A stretch of 64,000 nucleotides of DNA, taken from contig NC_035790.1 of NCBI RefSeq assembly GCF_001653235.2, positions 6,076,001 to 6,140,000 on the forward strand, in the 5' to 3' direction. The DNA is from Pochonia chlamydosporia 170 (lineage: Eukaryota; Ascomycota; Sordariomycetes; Hypocreales; Clavicipitaceae). The notes under the pieces are model-generated. The model had not been told where the DNA came from and ran no database searches. It saw nothing but the letters and a program-made list of their open reading frames with translations. The number at the start of each line of letters is the position of its first letter. Position 1 is the first letter of the stretch. The translations under genes were made by a program, and so were the position numbers. This document shows, one piece after another, positions 11,726 to 24,240 of this stretch.

Positions 11726-13805
11726 TTACTTCTTTGTCTCGGGTGATTTTTTGACGCCATTACCGTTTGTTTGGGGAGTTACAGCCTCAAAAACATGTCT
11801 GCTTGTGAAGCTTGTTTCAGCAGTCACGTTGATGACCTGCTTGGGGGGCACCATTTCATGCTTGAATGGCCATCCGAGGCGGCGGCAGAGTTCTGTGACG
11901 ACAATGTCACAGTCGCCGAGGAGGTCAATGTCAAAGTTGATGTGGTTGACTGCCTGGCGAGAGACGTAGATTTGGGGCACATGGGCGGGCAGCCAGCTGA
12001 CGATTTCAGAGACGGGTGTGACTTTGAGGGATGTGCCAATGACGATGACGAGGTCAACCTTGTCACGGTCATGTTCGGTGAGACGCTTGGAGAAGGCGTC
12101 GGGGAGGGCTTCACCGAAAAAGGTGATGTCGGGCTTCATGACACCAGCAGAGGGGATATCGTACTCCGAGTCGTTGTCAGAGCTGTCGTCTGCGGACCAC
12201 CGTCTGTTGCGGCGCTTGTCGGCGCTAGCTGAGCGCTTTCTCTTGACTGATCTGCCGTTGGTGCGGAGGGTCTGGATACATCGTGGGCATCGGGGGATGT
12301 TGCCTGCCTTGATGTCGGGGAATATTTTTTCTCCCTCGGTTTGGTAGCCGCACTGGACGCAACTGGCTGTGCCGAAGGAGCCGTGGCACTGGATGAGCTT
12401 GTCCTTGGGCAAGCCGGCTTTGACTTCGAGATTGTCAATGTTTTGGGAGTAGTTGGTGAGGAGTTTGCCGCGCTGATGCAGCATGCTGATGAATTTGTGA
12501 GTCGGGGTATAGCGGTCTGTGGCAGGAACGATATCCTTGGCTACTGAGTAGAAGATGGTTGGGTCTTGCTTGAAGACGTCGATGTCGAATACTTCCTGCG
12601 GGTCGTTGAGTCCCAGGTGTTCCAGCTTGGAATACAGACCGGTTCCCTTGGAACGAAAATCGGGGATGCCGAGGGAGGTGGAAATGCCCGCGCCGGTGAT
12701 GACAATGATGTTTTTGCATTTTTGAATCAGGTCAACAGCATCTCCAACGGAGTTGTAGTCGTTCAACTTGATACGCTTAGACAGCTCTCTTGAGATGGCC
12801 AGGGACAGGAGGCTGTAATAGGCTTCATCCGGCTCCCCTTCAAGAAATGCAGGTGGTTTGATTGAAAAGGCACTCAGCAGCTTCTTGGCTGTGTAGCGAC
12901 CGCAATCTACGGTCCTTTGGCAAAAGATGGCCGGTCCTTGCTCTCGCAGTTCCCGACGAAGCCTGCTTGACTCTTCGGGTGTGCAAGTTTCGGCAGCTGT
13001 GTCAATGTCAGTGTCAGTCATGTTGCGTGATGGTAACAAGCAAAGCAATATGGATGATTTTGGTGGTGGTTCATGTTTTGCGGTGTTGGGTGTGTAATTG
13101 ATTGAGGGATTGATTGGTTGCTTGGTTGCGTGCTGCTGTGTGGCTTTTGTCATGTTGAGGCCCGCATGCCGGCGATCAACATGAATGTATAGCTAGTCGG
13201 ATAGCTAGCTGCAGCACGGCCAGTAGTGGCAAAAAGAAAGATTTGAATGCTCGAGTCATTATACGCAAAATGCATGGATGACATTAATTCGCATACGCCA
13301 GACCACACCCGGCCGTCCAGTTTCCGTGGTTGAGGGAGTGAGGCAAACGCAAATCCCAAATCTCAACGCGAGCAGGCAGAAGGGCAAATCAAAGGGGTAG
13401 AGTAATCAAGTGATAAATTAAATAATAAAATCAAATGATAAATTGGGCAACGCAATAGTCGCCATTTGGAACGTGCAAATGCAACCACCACGACAACAAC
13501 AAATAAAGCAGACGAGAATGAAATGACTGGAAATAAAACAGACTAGAATAGAATAAACACTTACAGTCGCTTAGGTCAATGTTGCCCTTGGCAAGTTCCT
13601 CAAACGCATCCTCAAACAAGGAATCCGTCTCCCACGAATCGCGCACATCGGCAACCCTATCCTCGAGATCTGCCAACGACACATGGACGGCAGCAGCCTT
13701 GAGTTCGGCAACAGAAGCATCAGTTGGCAGTTTCTCAAACGCGTCGCCTTTTGCCTTTCGCCGCGAAAGACTGACGCCCTTTGTGGCACCACGCTTCATG
13801 GTCAT
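11726..13805 (-). CDS. NAD-dependent protein/histone deacetylase, class I sirtuin (Sir2/Hst1-like)
   Basis: Sirtuin removing acyl groups from lysine with NAD+. The main exon (11726..12996) carries the Rossmann NAD motif [20 protein letters not shown], the SQNIDNLE motif, the catalytic His in QCHGSF and a zinc knuckle of two CxxC pairs (CVQC and CPRC). A basic insert with KRKR, a possible nuclear localisation signal, follows the zinc site. N-terminal to the core is the region with [19 protein letters not shown] that Sir2/Hst1 proteins have and Hst2 proteins lack. My preferred model adds a first exon 13565..13805 (GTAAGT donor, ACACAG acceptor at 12997-13002), making 503 aa with an acidic N-terminus; phases match, but the intron would be 568 nt. 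Alternatives start within the main open frame at ATG 13153 or 13021. The sirtuin identity is firm; the 5' end is not. Confidence 0.8.
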
Positions 13806-14034
13806 TGGGAATAGTTTGTTGGGTGTGTTGTAGAAAGGGCAGGAAGGGCAGCAAGGGCCAAGAGTAGCGAAAAAGTGGAAACACGAGTTGCCAAGTAAAA
13901 TGAGGAAACGATTAAATGATGAAATGATCAAACGCGCGAAATATTCCGGTGGAATACGGAGAGGAAGTAAGAAGAAGGTTTGCCACTAAGACAAAGGGGA
14001 GAAAATGTGGGTGATGAGAGATGTTTTCTGAGGG

Positions 14035-14280
14035 TCAAGAAAAAAAAAAAAAAAGAAATAGAAAAACCAAGAGCAAGAAAGATGTGAAGAAGGAGGGGTT
14101 GGAAAGGGAATGGAGGCGGAGGACGAACAAGAAGAAGAGGAGGAGGAGGAGGAAGAGAAGGAGGGAAAACGATAGGGAAAGTTTAAAGGAGTTGAGCGAA
14201 ACTTTGGAACAGCAGATGCTCAAGTGCCAAGGGAAGAGAAGGGAGAGGAAAAGGAAAAGGCAAAGGACCAGACTGCGGCG
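14035..14280. repeat. Purine-rich low-complexity tract
   Basis: About 245 bp almost wholly A and G on the plus strand, starting with a run of 15 A and continuing with GAA, GGA and AAAG runs. Read from the sirtuin gene's strand it is a polypyrimidine tract about 230 bp upstream of the first proposed ATG, a common setting for fungal promoters. Confidence 0.7.
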
Positions 14281-17108
14281 CTGCTGTATTGTATTTGCAG
14301 GCGATAGATGGGTTGCACACACGCAAAAGCCCATGCGACTATTGGCGGACAAGACGGTAAAAAGATGGATGCAGCTCAAATAAGAAAAGGGAAATTAAGA
14401 AAAAAAATGTGTCTGTGTTGATGCTGAGGTGTGTTGAGTTGAAGACGAGGCCGCCACGCGTTGTGGTCTGTTCAATGTTTCTTCTTTGTTCAGGCTGCCA
14501 AGGAGAAGATAGGAAGTCGAGCCGCGAACAGACTGACTGATGGGCAGAGAAGAAGAGCAGCAGCCAAAGCAGCCAGACTGACAGTGAGTTGTCCTGGTTG
14601 TCTCAGTTGTCGTGGGATAAAGTGTGCGACGGTGCAGAAAGGACCAAGTTCCAAGAGGGATGGGTCAAATAGATGGACCAAATGGATGGATGACAGATGA
14701 CGGAATGATACTTTTTCGGGAATGGCATGTATTTTATTTTTTTTTCCTCTTCGTTTTTGTAGTCGGGTCAAGTCTGGTGCGTTGGGTTGCCTGCTAGTAC
14801 CATAGACAGCTGGCTTTTGTTGTCATCATGCAAGAAAATAACGAGGCAAAATGACACCAGCCAGACGGACGATGAGGAAGTGAGGACTCAAATAAATGCA
14901 CCAGACGCCTCTCTCCTGTTTGAGCACGCCTTGCCTTGTCTTGCCCTGCCTTGTGCCTGACACAACCAGACGTCTTGTTCAATGGTACCAAGTGCTCAAA
15001 TATCCAGTCAATAAGTCGACTATGTTGAACAGAAAACCCCCAAGACTGCCAAGGTAACTCAGGCAAGACAGGAATCGGAAGGAATGAATGAATGCCTGAT
15101 CAAATGACAGACTATGCTGCCCAAGTCAAAAGTTGGCGTCGGCACAAATGGAATGGAATGGACAACGTGGGACCAGCGAAGTGGATGGATGGATGTCACT
15201 TCATTCACTCATGAAATTAATTTAGCAACAGTAACAGTGTGAGTGCGACATCCAGCTTTCAAAACGTTGACCCGAATGTGACTTGACTTTGCTCTTCATT
15301 TCCTGCTGCCTTGCCTTGCCTTGCTTTCTCACTGTTCGGGTGGCACGGAGCATACAATTCGGAACAGTAAAGGATGTGGAAAACGCCCAACATCCAACAT
15401 GGAATCAATCCCAGCCAAGAAGAAATACCTAGGTACGCAAGCAAACATGCAGGTCGGCTCAGCTCGCGAATACTTCCACACATTCCGAACACTGGAGTCC
15501 AGCATAATCAATTAAGCATTCACCCAGCTATGCGTTATGCACTCAAGGCAGTTTTTATCCAAGCCAAGCATCGTCCTGTCCATGTGGATGTATGTATGAC
15601 ATGATCCCAAGAAATGGTAAACACAAACCAGGTGGTCCGCCCTCGTAATATCCAACTGATGAAAAATCACCAGTGCAAGTGCAAGTGCCTTTTTCCGCTC
15701 ACACCAAACAACTCAACCGACTAAACCAACCAGATCTAGCAAGAAAGCTGACATGAGACGACTTTATCCACTCGTCCGCTCGCAATCCACCCAACTCCGA
15801 TTCTGTTTCGCGGACAAATACAACCAGACCATCCGCCAAGAAAGGAGTCTTGCCGTTTGAGAAGCGTATCAAACATAACAATCTATAATTACCAGCAACT
15901 TCATGTTGCCCGACCACCGCACAGTACAGCATCACGCCCATCAGACCTGCCACCCAATCCAACTCTGCTCGTCACCAAAACCCAAGCCAAGACTAGACAA
16001 GAGTAGCATAGTACAGTATAGTATCCCAATGACACCAGCGACGGCGCAAGTCAAGACACGACGAGACAAAAAAAAAATTGCTCCCAACGCCACGCCACAT
16101 TCATTCCCCCTCCTCAGGTCACCTCACCTGTCGAGTTTAGTAAAAGCACCTAGGTTACTTGAGTAATGGGCCATGGCTCAAGAGGGGGCGCGGCAAGTCT
16201 CTACAATGCGACTTTCTCATTAGGGTTGGTTGTCTATTACGTATAAATGACAAGGTTGACATGGTTGAGGATGACGGGCCTGTTGTTTGCCTCTGGGATA
16301 CCAGGCTACTCTTTTGTTGGCAAGTTGCCGCCATTCGAGCAAACTGTTGAATCGCCATAATGCACGGTACAATACAATACGTACAGTCGTGTTTATGCTC
16401 GCGTCATGGCCACACTCTCGACGTCTCGAGTCTAATTTCCATCCTCGTACCAGACAGGCTCGCAATGGCACAGTACCCACATGGTCTGGTGGTTATCGCC
16501 GGTTCTTTAGCTTTAGGTTCAATCAAAAGTTCACTGTTATAATACCAATACAACCCTCTGATTAGTTGGGACTCTGTACTCTGTACGGAGTACGCTCATC
16601 ATAATTGATGTCGAGTCTTGGCCCTCCCAGGGCAACGGGCACGGCGGCAGCCCATTCAGCAAGCTGAGCAGTCAAGAGGCGTTGACCAGATATTGGATAA
16701 TCTGCCGGCAGGGATGCCATTTGACAAACATGGAACTGGCTGAACTCGGACAAGGGGGAGACAAACAAATCACTTTCATCAAGATACTTTCTCACGCCTC
16801 GCCTCGCCTCACTGCCAGCCCATCGTCATCATCTTTAGCCGCTGGCGCTTATCTCACTTTTTTCTTTCTTGACAAACATAATACCCGGGTAAGCATGTTC
16901 ATTACTGTGCGTCCATTCTGCCCCGGCTACTCCAAGTATCGTCCAAGGCGGAAGACAAGGAACGAAATCGCCAAAGGTATGCACAAATAAACTCACCGAC
17001 AATTTCTCTCGCAAACTGCATACATGTACTGCATCTTCTGGCCGCATGGATTCCGTTGTGTGTCTCCGCGGATGCTGCCAATGTCTCAGAGCAGCTTCAA
17101 TCTTGCCC

Positions 17109-17137
17109 CTTGACCCTTGACCCTTGACCCTTGACCT
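17109..17137 (+). repeat. TTGACCC tandem repeat
   Basis: Four consecutive copies of a 7-bp unit TTGACCC, the last slightly altered. Short, intergenic, no gene overlap. Confidence 0.75.
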
Positions 17138-18185
17138 TCCACCACTTGAGCATCCAGGCAAGAATAGAACTTCATCTGCCTCTGTACTCTGTATAGTACA
17201 CGGCGTTGATACTGTCATCTACACCCCTAACCATATGCCTTCAACTTGCCGCCCAGCTGCGCAATACACTCGAGTAATGAAATCGCGCCTCATCACATTC
17301 CAATCCAACAGTCAGTCACACGCACTGCTACCTTCCTTGCGCAGACATGGAAGACAAATCATCATCTCTTCCCAAAGCACATGCAACAAGGCTCTATCTC
17401 CAGCTACTAGGTACCTAGCATCTGGCCTATAGGTTGAAATACATCGCACATTACTCATGACGCGCGGTCCATACTTCTGCCCATGTTCTTCTCATCACTC
17501 CCGAACCCAAACCTCCAACCCCCCGGTCATGAACAAACCAAGAATAATGCACGTACGCAACCTTTATTTCCTCCCGCCGCAAGCCAGTAACTCGATTCAC
17601 GCCGACAGTACATGCTTTTTCAGCCCATGCAATCTCCCCAAACTACTCAAGTACCTAGTTAATGTTCCGATAGACAAGAGACCTATTGTGCGCCACTGTC
17701 CCTTCTAGAACGGTCTCTGGGAACCAACTTTGAACCTGAATGCAACCCATCATCTCCATGCCCTTTTACCTTCCAGTACAGCCTTTCTTACAACACCCAG
17801 ACTTGTTTATTTGTTGCTGCCCATCTCACTGATACGCACAGTGCAAGCATTTCAGTTCTGGGGTTGAATGTTCCGCCCATCCCTCACATTGCGCCTCTGC
17901 CTGTTACACTATCCTACGTCCCCGTCACAACGCACCAGTTGACTCTCGAATTGCCTGGATTCATCTATGGACAATGGTATGAATAAGGAAATATACACAT
18001 GTAGTTGTACTGTAAAAAAAAAAAAAAAGTTGACAACGAAAGTTATGAATGCCCCTCATGTGCATGGTGGGATGTCTAAGAAAAGAGGCTATTTCCATGC
18101 CCGTATGTTACAGCGCCTAGTCCAACCAAACAAAATCCGAAATGACACAACACAGAAAAACCCCCTTTGGCCGGATTTTAAGTTT

Positions 18186-21100
18186 CTACTCCTGTTTGCG
18201 TGAGTCGCTGGTATCTCCTCCCTCGTTTCGCTTTTCCTCCACGTTGTTTCCGTTGTTGCCGTTATTTGTCCCCTCTGGTTTTTCCTCTGCAGATACTCGG
18301 CCCATTGGTGACCATCCCGCCGCAACACCGGCAGCCACGATGCCCGCCATGACGGTGGGAGCACCGAGCGCAGAGTTGGATCGAGATCGGTTCGACCTTG
18401 ATCGTGCCCGAGATTCAGGCGTCGCAAATGGCGACCCGAAACTGTCCTCTCGCGTTGGTGTTTGAGGCCCATGCATCGAGTTGGATCTCGAGTGCGATGG
18501 GCTGCGTGATCGCTGCATAATGGTTTCCTTGGGGTGCTGGATGGCAAACTTCAGGTTGTTCAGTCGCCCTCCCTTCATCCGCTTGAGGAAATTGAGTTCA
18601 TCCCGCACATCCGCGAGCGGCTCTGGGTACATGTCCATCTCCTCGTCTGAAATCGTCAATCCGGGAACACGGTGTGCCCTTCTCTTAAGGAAGTCTGGTA
18701 CCACGGCTAAAATGATCCAGTCGGGGATCAGTCGGATGATGATGCCCACAGGAATTGAGAAGAATCCAAGAACAATTGCAATTGCCCAAAGCGTTCCCTG
18801 GATTGCCTTATCGCTGGGTTGGTCGGCAATTTGGAAAGCAGCACCACCAAAGAAGATAATGAGCACTTGCCCACCACACATGATGATGCTGATGCCAATG
18901 AAAAACCAATTCCTACTGAGGCCCTCAAAGATGTTGAATTTGTTGTCCAATCGCCGGTTACTATTTTGGTTCACAGTCAGTATCATACACGGAAACGAGT
19001 GGTTGGTTCTCAAGACATTGATGATTGGCACTTACTTCCACTGGTTGAAAATTTGCATCCACACAAACGTGTTGAAGACCAGCGTGTTGATTTGAGGAGC
19101 ATCGGGAATATCATCTGGGCCCGGGAGAGGTAGAATCCCCTTGGGGCTTCCATAGTACAGGAGGAATGTGATGCCGAGCTGGTAGAGGGCCTGTCCAATA
19201 ATCATCTTCCACATTGTGATGGAGATGATGGACGAACCCTTGGGCTCAGGCTTTCTGTCCAGAACACTTTCCTGCGGGGGATCCGTAGCAAGGGCGAGTG
19301 CCGCCAGCGTGTCCATGATCAAGTTCACCCACAGAAGCTGGACTGCCGTCAGCACCGACTTCTGCGAGTCACTGGAAACTGCCGTCACAAACGTCAAGAC
19401 AACAGCAGTAATGTTGACTGTGAGCTGAAACTGGAGAAATCGTTTGACGGCATCGTTGACAGCCCGACCCCACTTGAGGGCCTTGACAATGCTAGCGAAA
19501 TTGTCGTCCATGAGGATGATAGCTGACGCTTCTTTAGCAACTTCGGTGCCTGCTATTCCCATGGAGAAACCGACATCAGCCATCTTGAGGGCAGGCGCAT
19601 CATTTGTGCCATCACCAGTCACAGCGACCGTTTCGCCCTTATCCTTGAGTCTCTTCACAAGAATACGCTTGTCTTCGGGGCTAGAACGAGCAAGCACGTG
19701 GAGTTGGGGGATGATCTCTTCTTGCTCACGCTTGCTGAGGTTACGGAACTCGGGTCCTTCCATAACGAGGCTGTCGCGCTGAAGAATGCCGCACTCCTTG
19801 GCAATTGCTTGGGCAGTGAGTTTGTTGTCTCCGGTAACCATGCGAACAACGACACCAGCCTTCTGGCACAGCCTGACAGACTCATAGACACCCTCTCGAA
19901 GGGGGTCCTGAATACCAACCATGCCAATGAAGTACATGTCTCGAAAGATGTCGTCGAACTCGACGTCGCTGCCGCCACCTTCTCCACGCCGAGCACCCTT
20001 TGGCGGCCAAACCTCAAAGTCTTTGTAGCAAATGCCGATAGTTCGCAGGGATCGGGAAGCGTACGTCTCAATGAGACGGGCAATTGTAAGCTTGTCTTCC
20101 TTACCGAGTGCGGTGACAGAGGCGTCAGAGGATGGGTCACGCAGCATCTGGGTGCACTTCTCGAGCAAGATTTCGGAAGCACCCTTGACATAGAGCCGAG
20201 CACCGCCTTTAGGGAGCTGGACAACAATACCCATGCATTTGCGTCCAGAGTCAAAGGGAATGATTTGCAATGTCGTGGCATTATCGCGCTCTTCACTGAC
20301 GGGCCCCATACCAAGGTATTCTCTAGCCAGAATAAGGAGGGCGGTTTCGGTTTTGGACCCAATGAAGGTCTTCTCGCCATCTACCTCACCTTCAAAGGCT
20401 GTAGAGTTCAAGGCGATAGATTGCAGCAGCAGATCCTTCACCGGAGCACTCAACATGGAGGTGAGCTCTGCGGCAGATACCTCAGCTACAGTCTCCACCT
20501 CACCGCTGTCTTCGGAGCTGCCTCGAGAGCCAGGACGAGCGGAACCAAATCGATGTGTTGTACCAATAGTGCCAGCCACGACCTGCATCTTGTTCTGTGT
20601 CAAAGTTCCGGTTTTATCTGAGCAAATGGTTGTCGCGTTGCCCATGACCTCGCAAGCCTTGAGATGTCGAACCAAATTGGCGTCTTTCAACATGCGAGTT
20701 GTCGCAAAAGCCAATGCCAGAGTCACGGCCAGCGGCAATCCTTCTGGAACAGCAACGACAATGATGGTCACAACCACGATGAAGATTTCCAAAAAGTCCT
20801 GGCCCTTTTGAGCGGGCGTAACAGTATCAGGAAGTTTAGGCAGACGAACAAGGAACTCGATGAAAAGAACCAGGAACAACAAGAGACCGGCAGCACCACC
20901 AAGCTTCGCAATGTACGTAGCAATAACATTGAGTTTGGCCTGCAGGGGTGTCATCTCAGGATCCTCATTCAAAGACATGAGCGTTTTTCCGTATGAAGAA
21001 TAGATACCGGTTGACGTGGACATGTACGTTCCGACTCCCTCCATAATGCGGGCGCCGGACTGGATAAAAGGATCCATCTTCTTCAAGCTTTCGTGGTTCT

Positions 21101-22584
21101 GTATGGCGGAAAAGACTTCATCGGCAGGTCGCTTTCTAATAATATCGGACTCGCCGGTGGTCTGGGACTCATCGCATTTGACATTGAAGCCATCAATGAG
21201 GACGCCGTCGACAGGGACCAAGTCGCCAGGTTCAAGGTGTACCACATCTCCAACCATTATGTCAAAAACCGAGATTTCAGTGGTTTGACCGGAGCGTACG
21301 ACTTTGACATTGCGATCTTGCTTCTTCTTGTTCAACTTGGCGAATTGGCGTTCTTTAGAATAATCATTGAGAGATCCGACGATGACGACAATGGCAATGG
21401 CGACAATAATAGCCACACCTTCTACCCATTCGACGGCGGGCTCGCCTGGTTCATGCTGTTGTCCAAAAGTTTGGTAGAGACCGACACCGAGACTGATTAC
21501 AGCGGCGATGGATAAGAGAATTAAAACCTTGTCGTTGTACGTAATCCACATGAGCTGCAGAAAGCTCTTTCCCTTTTTCACTGGCAAGCGGTTATCTCGG
21601 AAGACGCGATATCGATCGGCAAATGATTCGTTCCCCCGCGATTTGTTGGTTTGTGTCCTGTGGGCAGAGACTGTACCGGTGCCTTCGGTGGCCAGCTTGT
21701 CGTTCTGGGACGTGGCTTGATCGAAAGTAACTTCACCCTCCAAGAACGTCTCGTCAGGGCTTAAACCGGACTTGCGATCCGATCTAAGGCCCTTCTCGAG
21801 ACCGCGAAGACCTCCGAGAGCAAAGAATGCAGGTAGACTCTTGGGATTGAACATTTTGTTCAATTGTCCGGGGGAGAAGGCGAATGGGTTCTTGTCGACC
21901 TTGAAGTCGTCCTCGGTTCCAGTGTCGGGGTTCAAGGCCCTGTCATCCTTCATAATCTTTTCGTTGCCAGAGGCTTTCAGCTTGTCGGTCTGAGTATAGC
22001 TGGAGGCAACTACCGTGGTATCGCCATGCGAAGTCACTGATCTGGCTGCCTCCTCGGAATCGACAGAGTTCTGCCTTGAACGTAGGTTGTTGGGCACAGA
22101 CAAGAAGCCGGCTCCGCCATCCTGTGGTCGCGATAATACAGGGCTCGAAACATTGTGTGGACTGGTGGGCCGACTCTCACGGCTATCGAATGATGTTTCT
22201 GCGTGAAGTTCGGGTCGTTGTTGGCTACTGAAGCCAAATGGTGGCTGCTCGACAGCGGTCGATGGGCTCGCGGTATCCTCGTTAGGGGAAGGAGACGAAG
22301 TGGTTTGAGGTTGAGTCTGCGACTGCGACTGCGATTGTGAGGACTCTTGCGTCATCTCGACAACGTTGCTATCGCTATTGACGAGGGTTGTGTCAATGTT
22401 GATGGTAGGGCTGTGTTGATTCTTCAGTTAGCACAAGGCAGGGGAAGCTTGGCGACTGGTATGCAATATATTGGCCAAGAATGGGAGCAACCAATCCGCC
22501 TCGAGAAAGAGGGAACACTTACGCTCTTCGTCGTCCGGCCGGAGCGCCATGAGGTGCCGGGTCTGGTTCAGTTTTGTCCGTCAT
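18186..22584 (-). CDS. P-type Ca2+-ATPase, PMC1/NCA-2 (plasma-membrane/vacuolar) type
   Basis: P2B-type calcium pump that moves Ca2+ out of the cytosol. Exons complement(join(18186..18960, 19036..22410, 22523..22584)) close in frame to 1403 aa. The 62-nt first exon is inferred: joined to the main exon it gives RRRAPTINIDTTLV just before the ATG that begins the long open frame (22355), and phase, GTAAGT donor and CAACACAG acceptor all agree. Seen motifs: phosphorylated aspartate D619 in CSDKTGTLTQNKM, PEGLPLAVTLALA in the M4 calcium site, MVTGDNKLTAQAIAKECG, and the hinge VTGDGTNDAPALKMADVG. N- and C-terminal tails are long; the C-terminus has many R-S repeats (RSRSPSHSRSNS, SRARSRSNRSRSNS), a plausible kinase or calmodulin regulatory tail. 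If the short first exon is wrong, translation starts at 22355 and the protein is 1364 aa. Confidence 0.92.
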
Positions 22585-24215
22585 CTTCTCTCACACACAG
22601 CCGCAGCGAGGGAGGCAGCTAGCTGGTGGGTAGAGACGGGTCGTGGCGACGGAGGTCGAGAGAGGCTATGCGAAAGGCTATGCGGTGCAGAGCATGGAGA
22701 TGGTTCTCGAAGTGAGGGAGGAATCGAAGGGTCAAAGAGAGACACCAGGTACAAGAGGATGTGAGGCGGGAAGCCGAAGTTGTGGTCAAGGTGAATGAGG
22801 CTTTCACAAAGAAAAAAGGTGAACTCGAATGGCAAGGTAAATATCCAAGGAGAGAACGGGGCAAGGAGGATGTTTGGCGAATATAAAACGGCAAACGAGC
22901 AATGCCCCAATGCGGCCGCTGAAGAAATTCAACACGAAGAGCTGGAACACATGTAGTGAACCATATGTGAACTGAAAGTTAGAATTGAACAAGAGGCTTT
23001 GAAGGAGTAAATGGAGCAGTGCAAACTGCCATGGTGCTGCTGGCTGCAAGTGCGCGGTGCAAGATGAGGTCGATGGAACATCGAGTAAACCAAAACAGGT
23101 GAAGGTTGAGGCAGTGCAAAATTAAGACCCAGTCTGATTGGGTGGCGGCCCTAGTGGAGCCCCTAGGGGAAAGAGACTTGGGTACCTTTGGTACATTGGT
23201 ACTTTAGCTCTTGCCTCCCAAGATTTGACTTCCGTGCAGGAAGGTGAACCCCGGTCGCCGTCATCGATTTTGATTGGAGTGATGGGAGTGATTGGGGTTC
23301 TCATGCCGCTCTCCATTCAATGTCCAACATTGGACTGGGGCCAAGATGCATCCTGTGCCAGTCCCGGCTGAGAAGAGAACAAGGTCGGTGAATTTGTGGC
23401 TGCGGGCCATGGCAACACACGGCCCAGGGCGCTTGGTCCGACGTCTTGGCCAAATCTCTTGGTCAGTACGGAGTCTGGTAGCACCAGGCCAGACCTTGTT
23501 GCTCCGTGTCCAAGCTGCCTGGCCATGTCAAGCGAGTTCAGACAGACTGGGCCCTGCCTGTTTCGCTGGGTCGTCCGAGGTCAACAGGCACGCGGTCTTT
23601 TGGTGACGGCCCCAGAAACTCGCCCTGAAAGTTTGCAGCACTTGGGTCGATCAAACAGACCAGACCAGACATCAATCTCAAATCGCCATTTGCGCCAGAC
23701 AGCTGCTCGATTCGCTAGCATCTTCGGGCATTTACCAGCGCGTGACTACGGAGTACATGCATACTTTATCCTAATACGTTAATAAACCTCCCGCTGTGCA
23801 AGTACCGTCAAGTGCCCAAATGCCATCAAGATTGGCCCTCCACGGCATACAGAGTAGCGATCGTCCTCGCCACGTCTTGCACCAGACTGAACCTGACTTT
23901 GGGTTGCTCCAGTGGCGCCAATGACCGCCAGAAGGGTGCAACGTCAAAGATTGAGTGCTGGAGTCTGTGTGGTGGGAGCAATGCTCCGTGTTCCTTGGTC
24001 GATTGCATCGAATGACCAAAGTTCAAGCGTGCTTTGAAGCCTGATATTGTCACGCAATATTGTCCATCGCTGTCTGGTAGGTCCATCGATTTGGGCAGTG
24101 CTCCTTGCTCCTAGCTAACGGTGAACATGGCCGTACGATAGTTCCTTCTGTGACTCGAAAACGCCCAACCCCATCACCACCCCTCGTTGCCACCACAATG
24201 GAATACGCAATATCG

Positions 24216-24240
24216 ATACGGAGTACGGAGTACGGTGTAC
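24216..24240. repeat. Tandem copies of the TACGGAGTAC motif
   Basis: ATACGGAGTACGGAGTACGG followed by TGTAC: two overlapping full copies and a third with one change. Densest local cluster of the motif that recurs through the intergenic DNA of this window. Confidence 0.8.

Larger units (their letters stand above)
13806..18185. other. Long gene-poor region upstream of the sirtuin gene
   Basis: 4.4 kb with no open frame I can support. It holds a purine-rich tract at about 14035-14280 (poly-A, then GAAGAAG/GGAGGA runs), GGAT-type repeats near 15185, CTTGC-type repeats near 15305, a TTGACCC tandem near 17109, one copy of the TACGGAGTAC motif at 16583, and a poly-A run at 18017. The open frame at 14021-14383 is an artefact of the purine tract. 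The interval probably includes the sirtuin promoter and the Ca2+-ATPase 3' UTR; a non-coding transcript cannot be excluded. Confidence 0.5.

Noticed and set aside
13150..13359. 69-codon minus-strand frame just upstream of the sirtuin main exon
   Set aside because: Different frame from the sirtuin, no homology; lies in the proposed intron or leader.
14021..14383. 120-codon K/R/E-rich open frame
   Set aside because: Translation of a low-complexity purine tract; no start context, splice partner or homology.
19698..20811. Long plus-strand open frames (307 and 192 codons)
   Set aside because: Antisense to the conserved catalytic core of the Ca2+-ATPase; no family resemblance.
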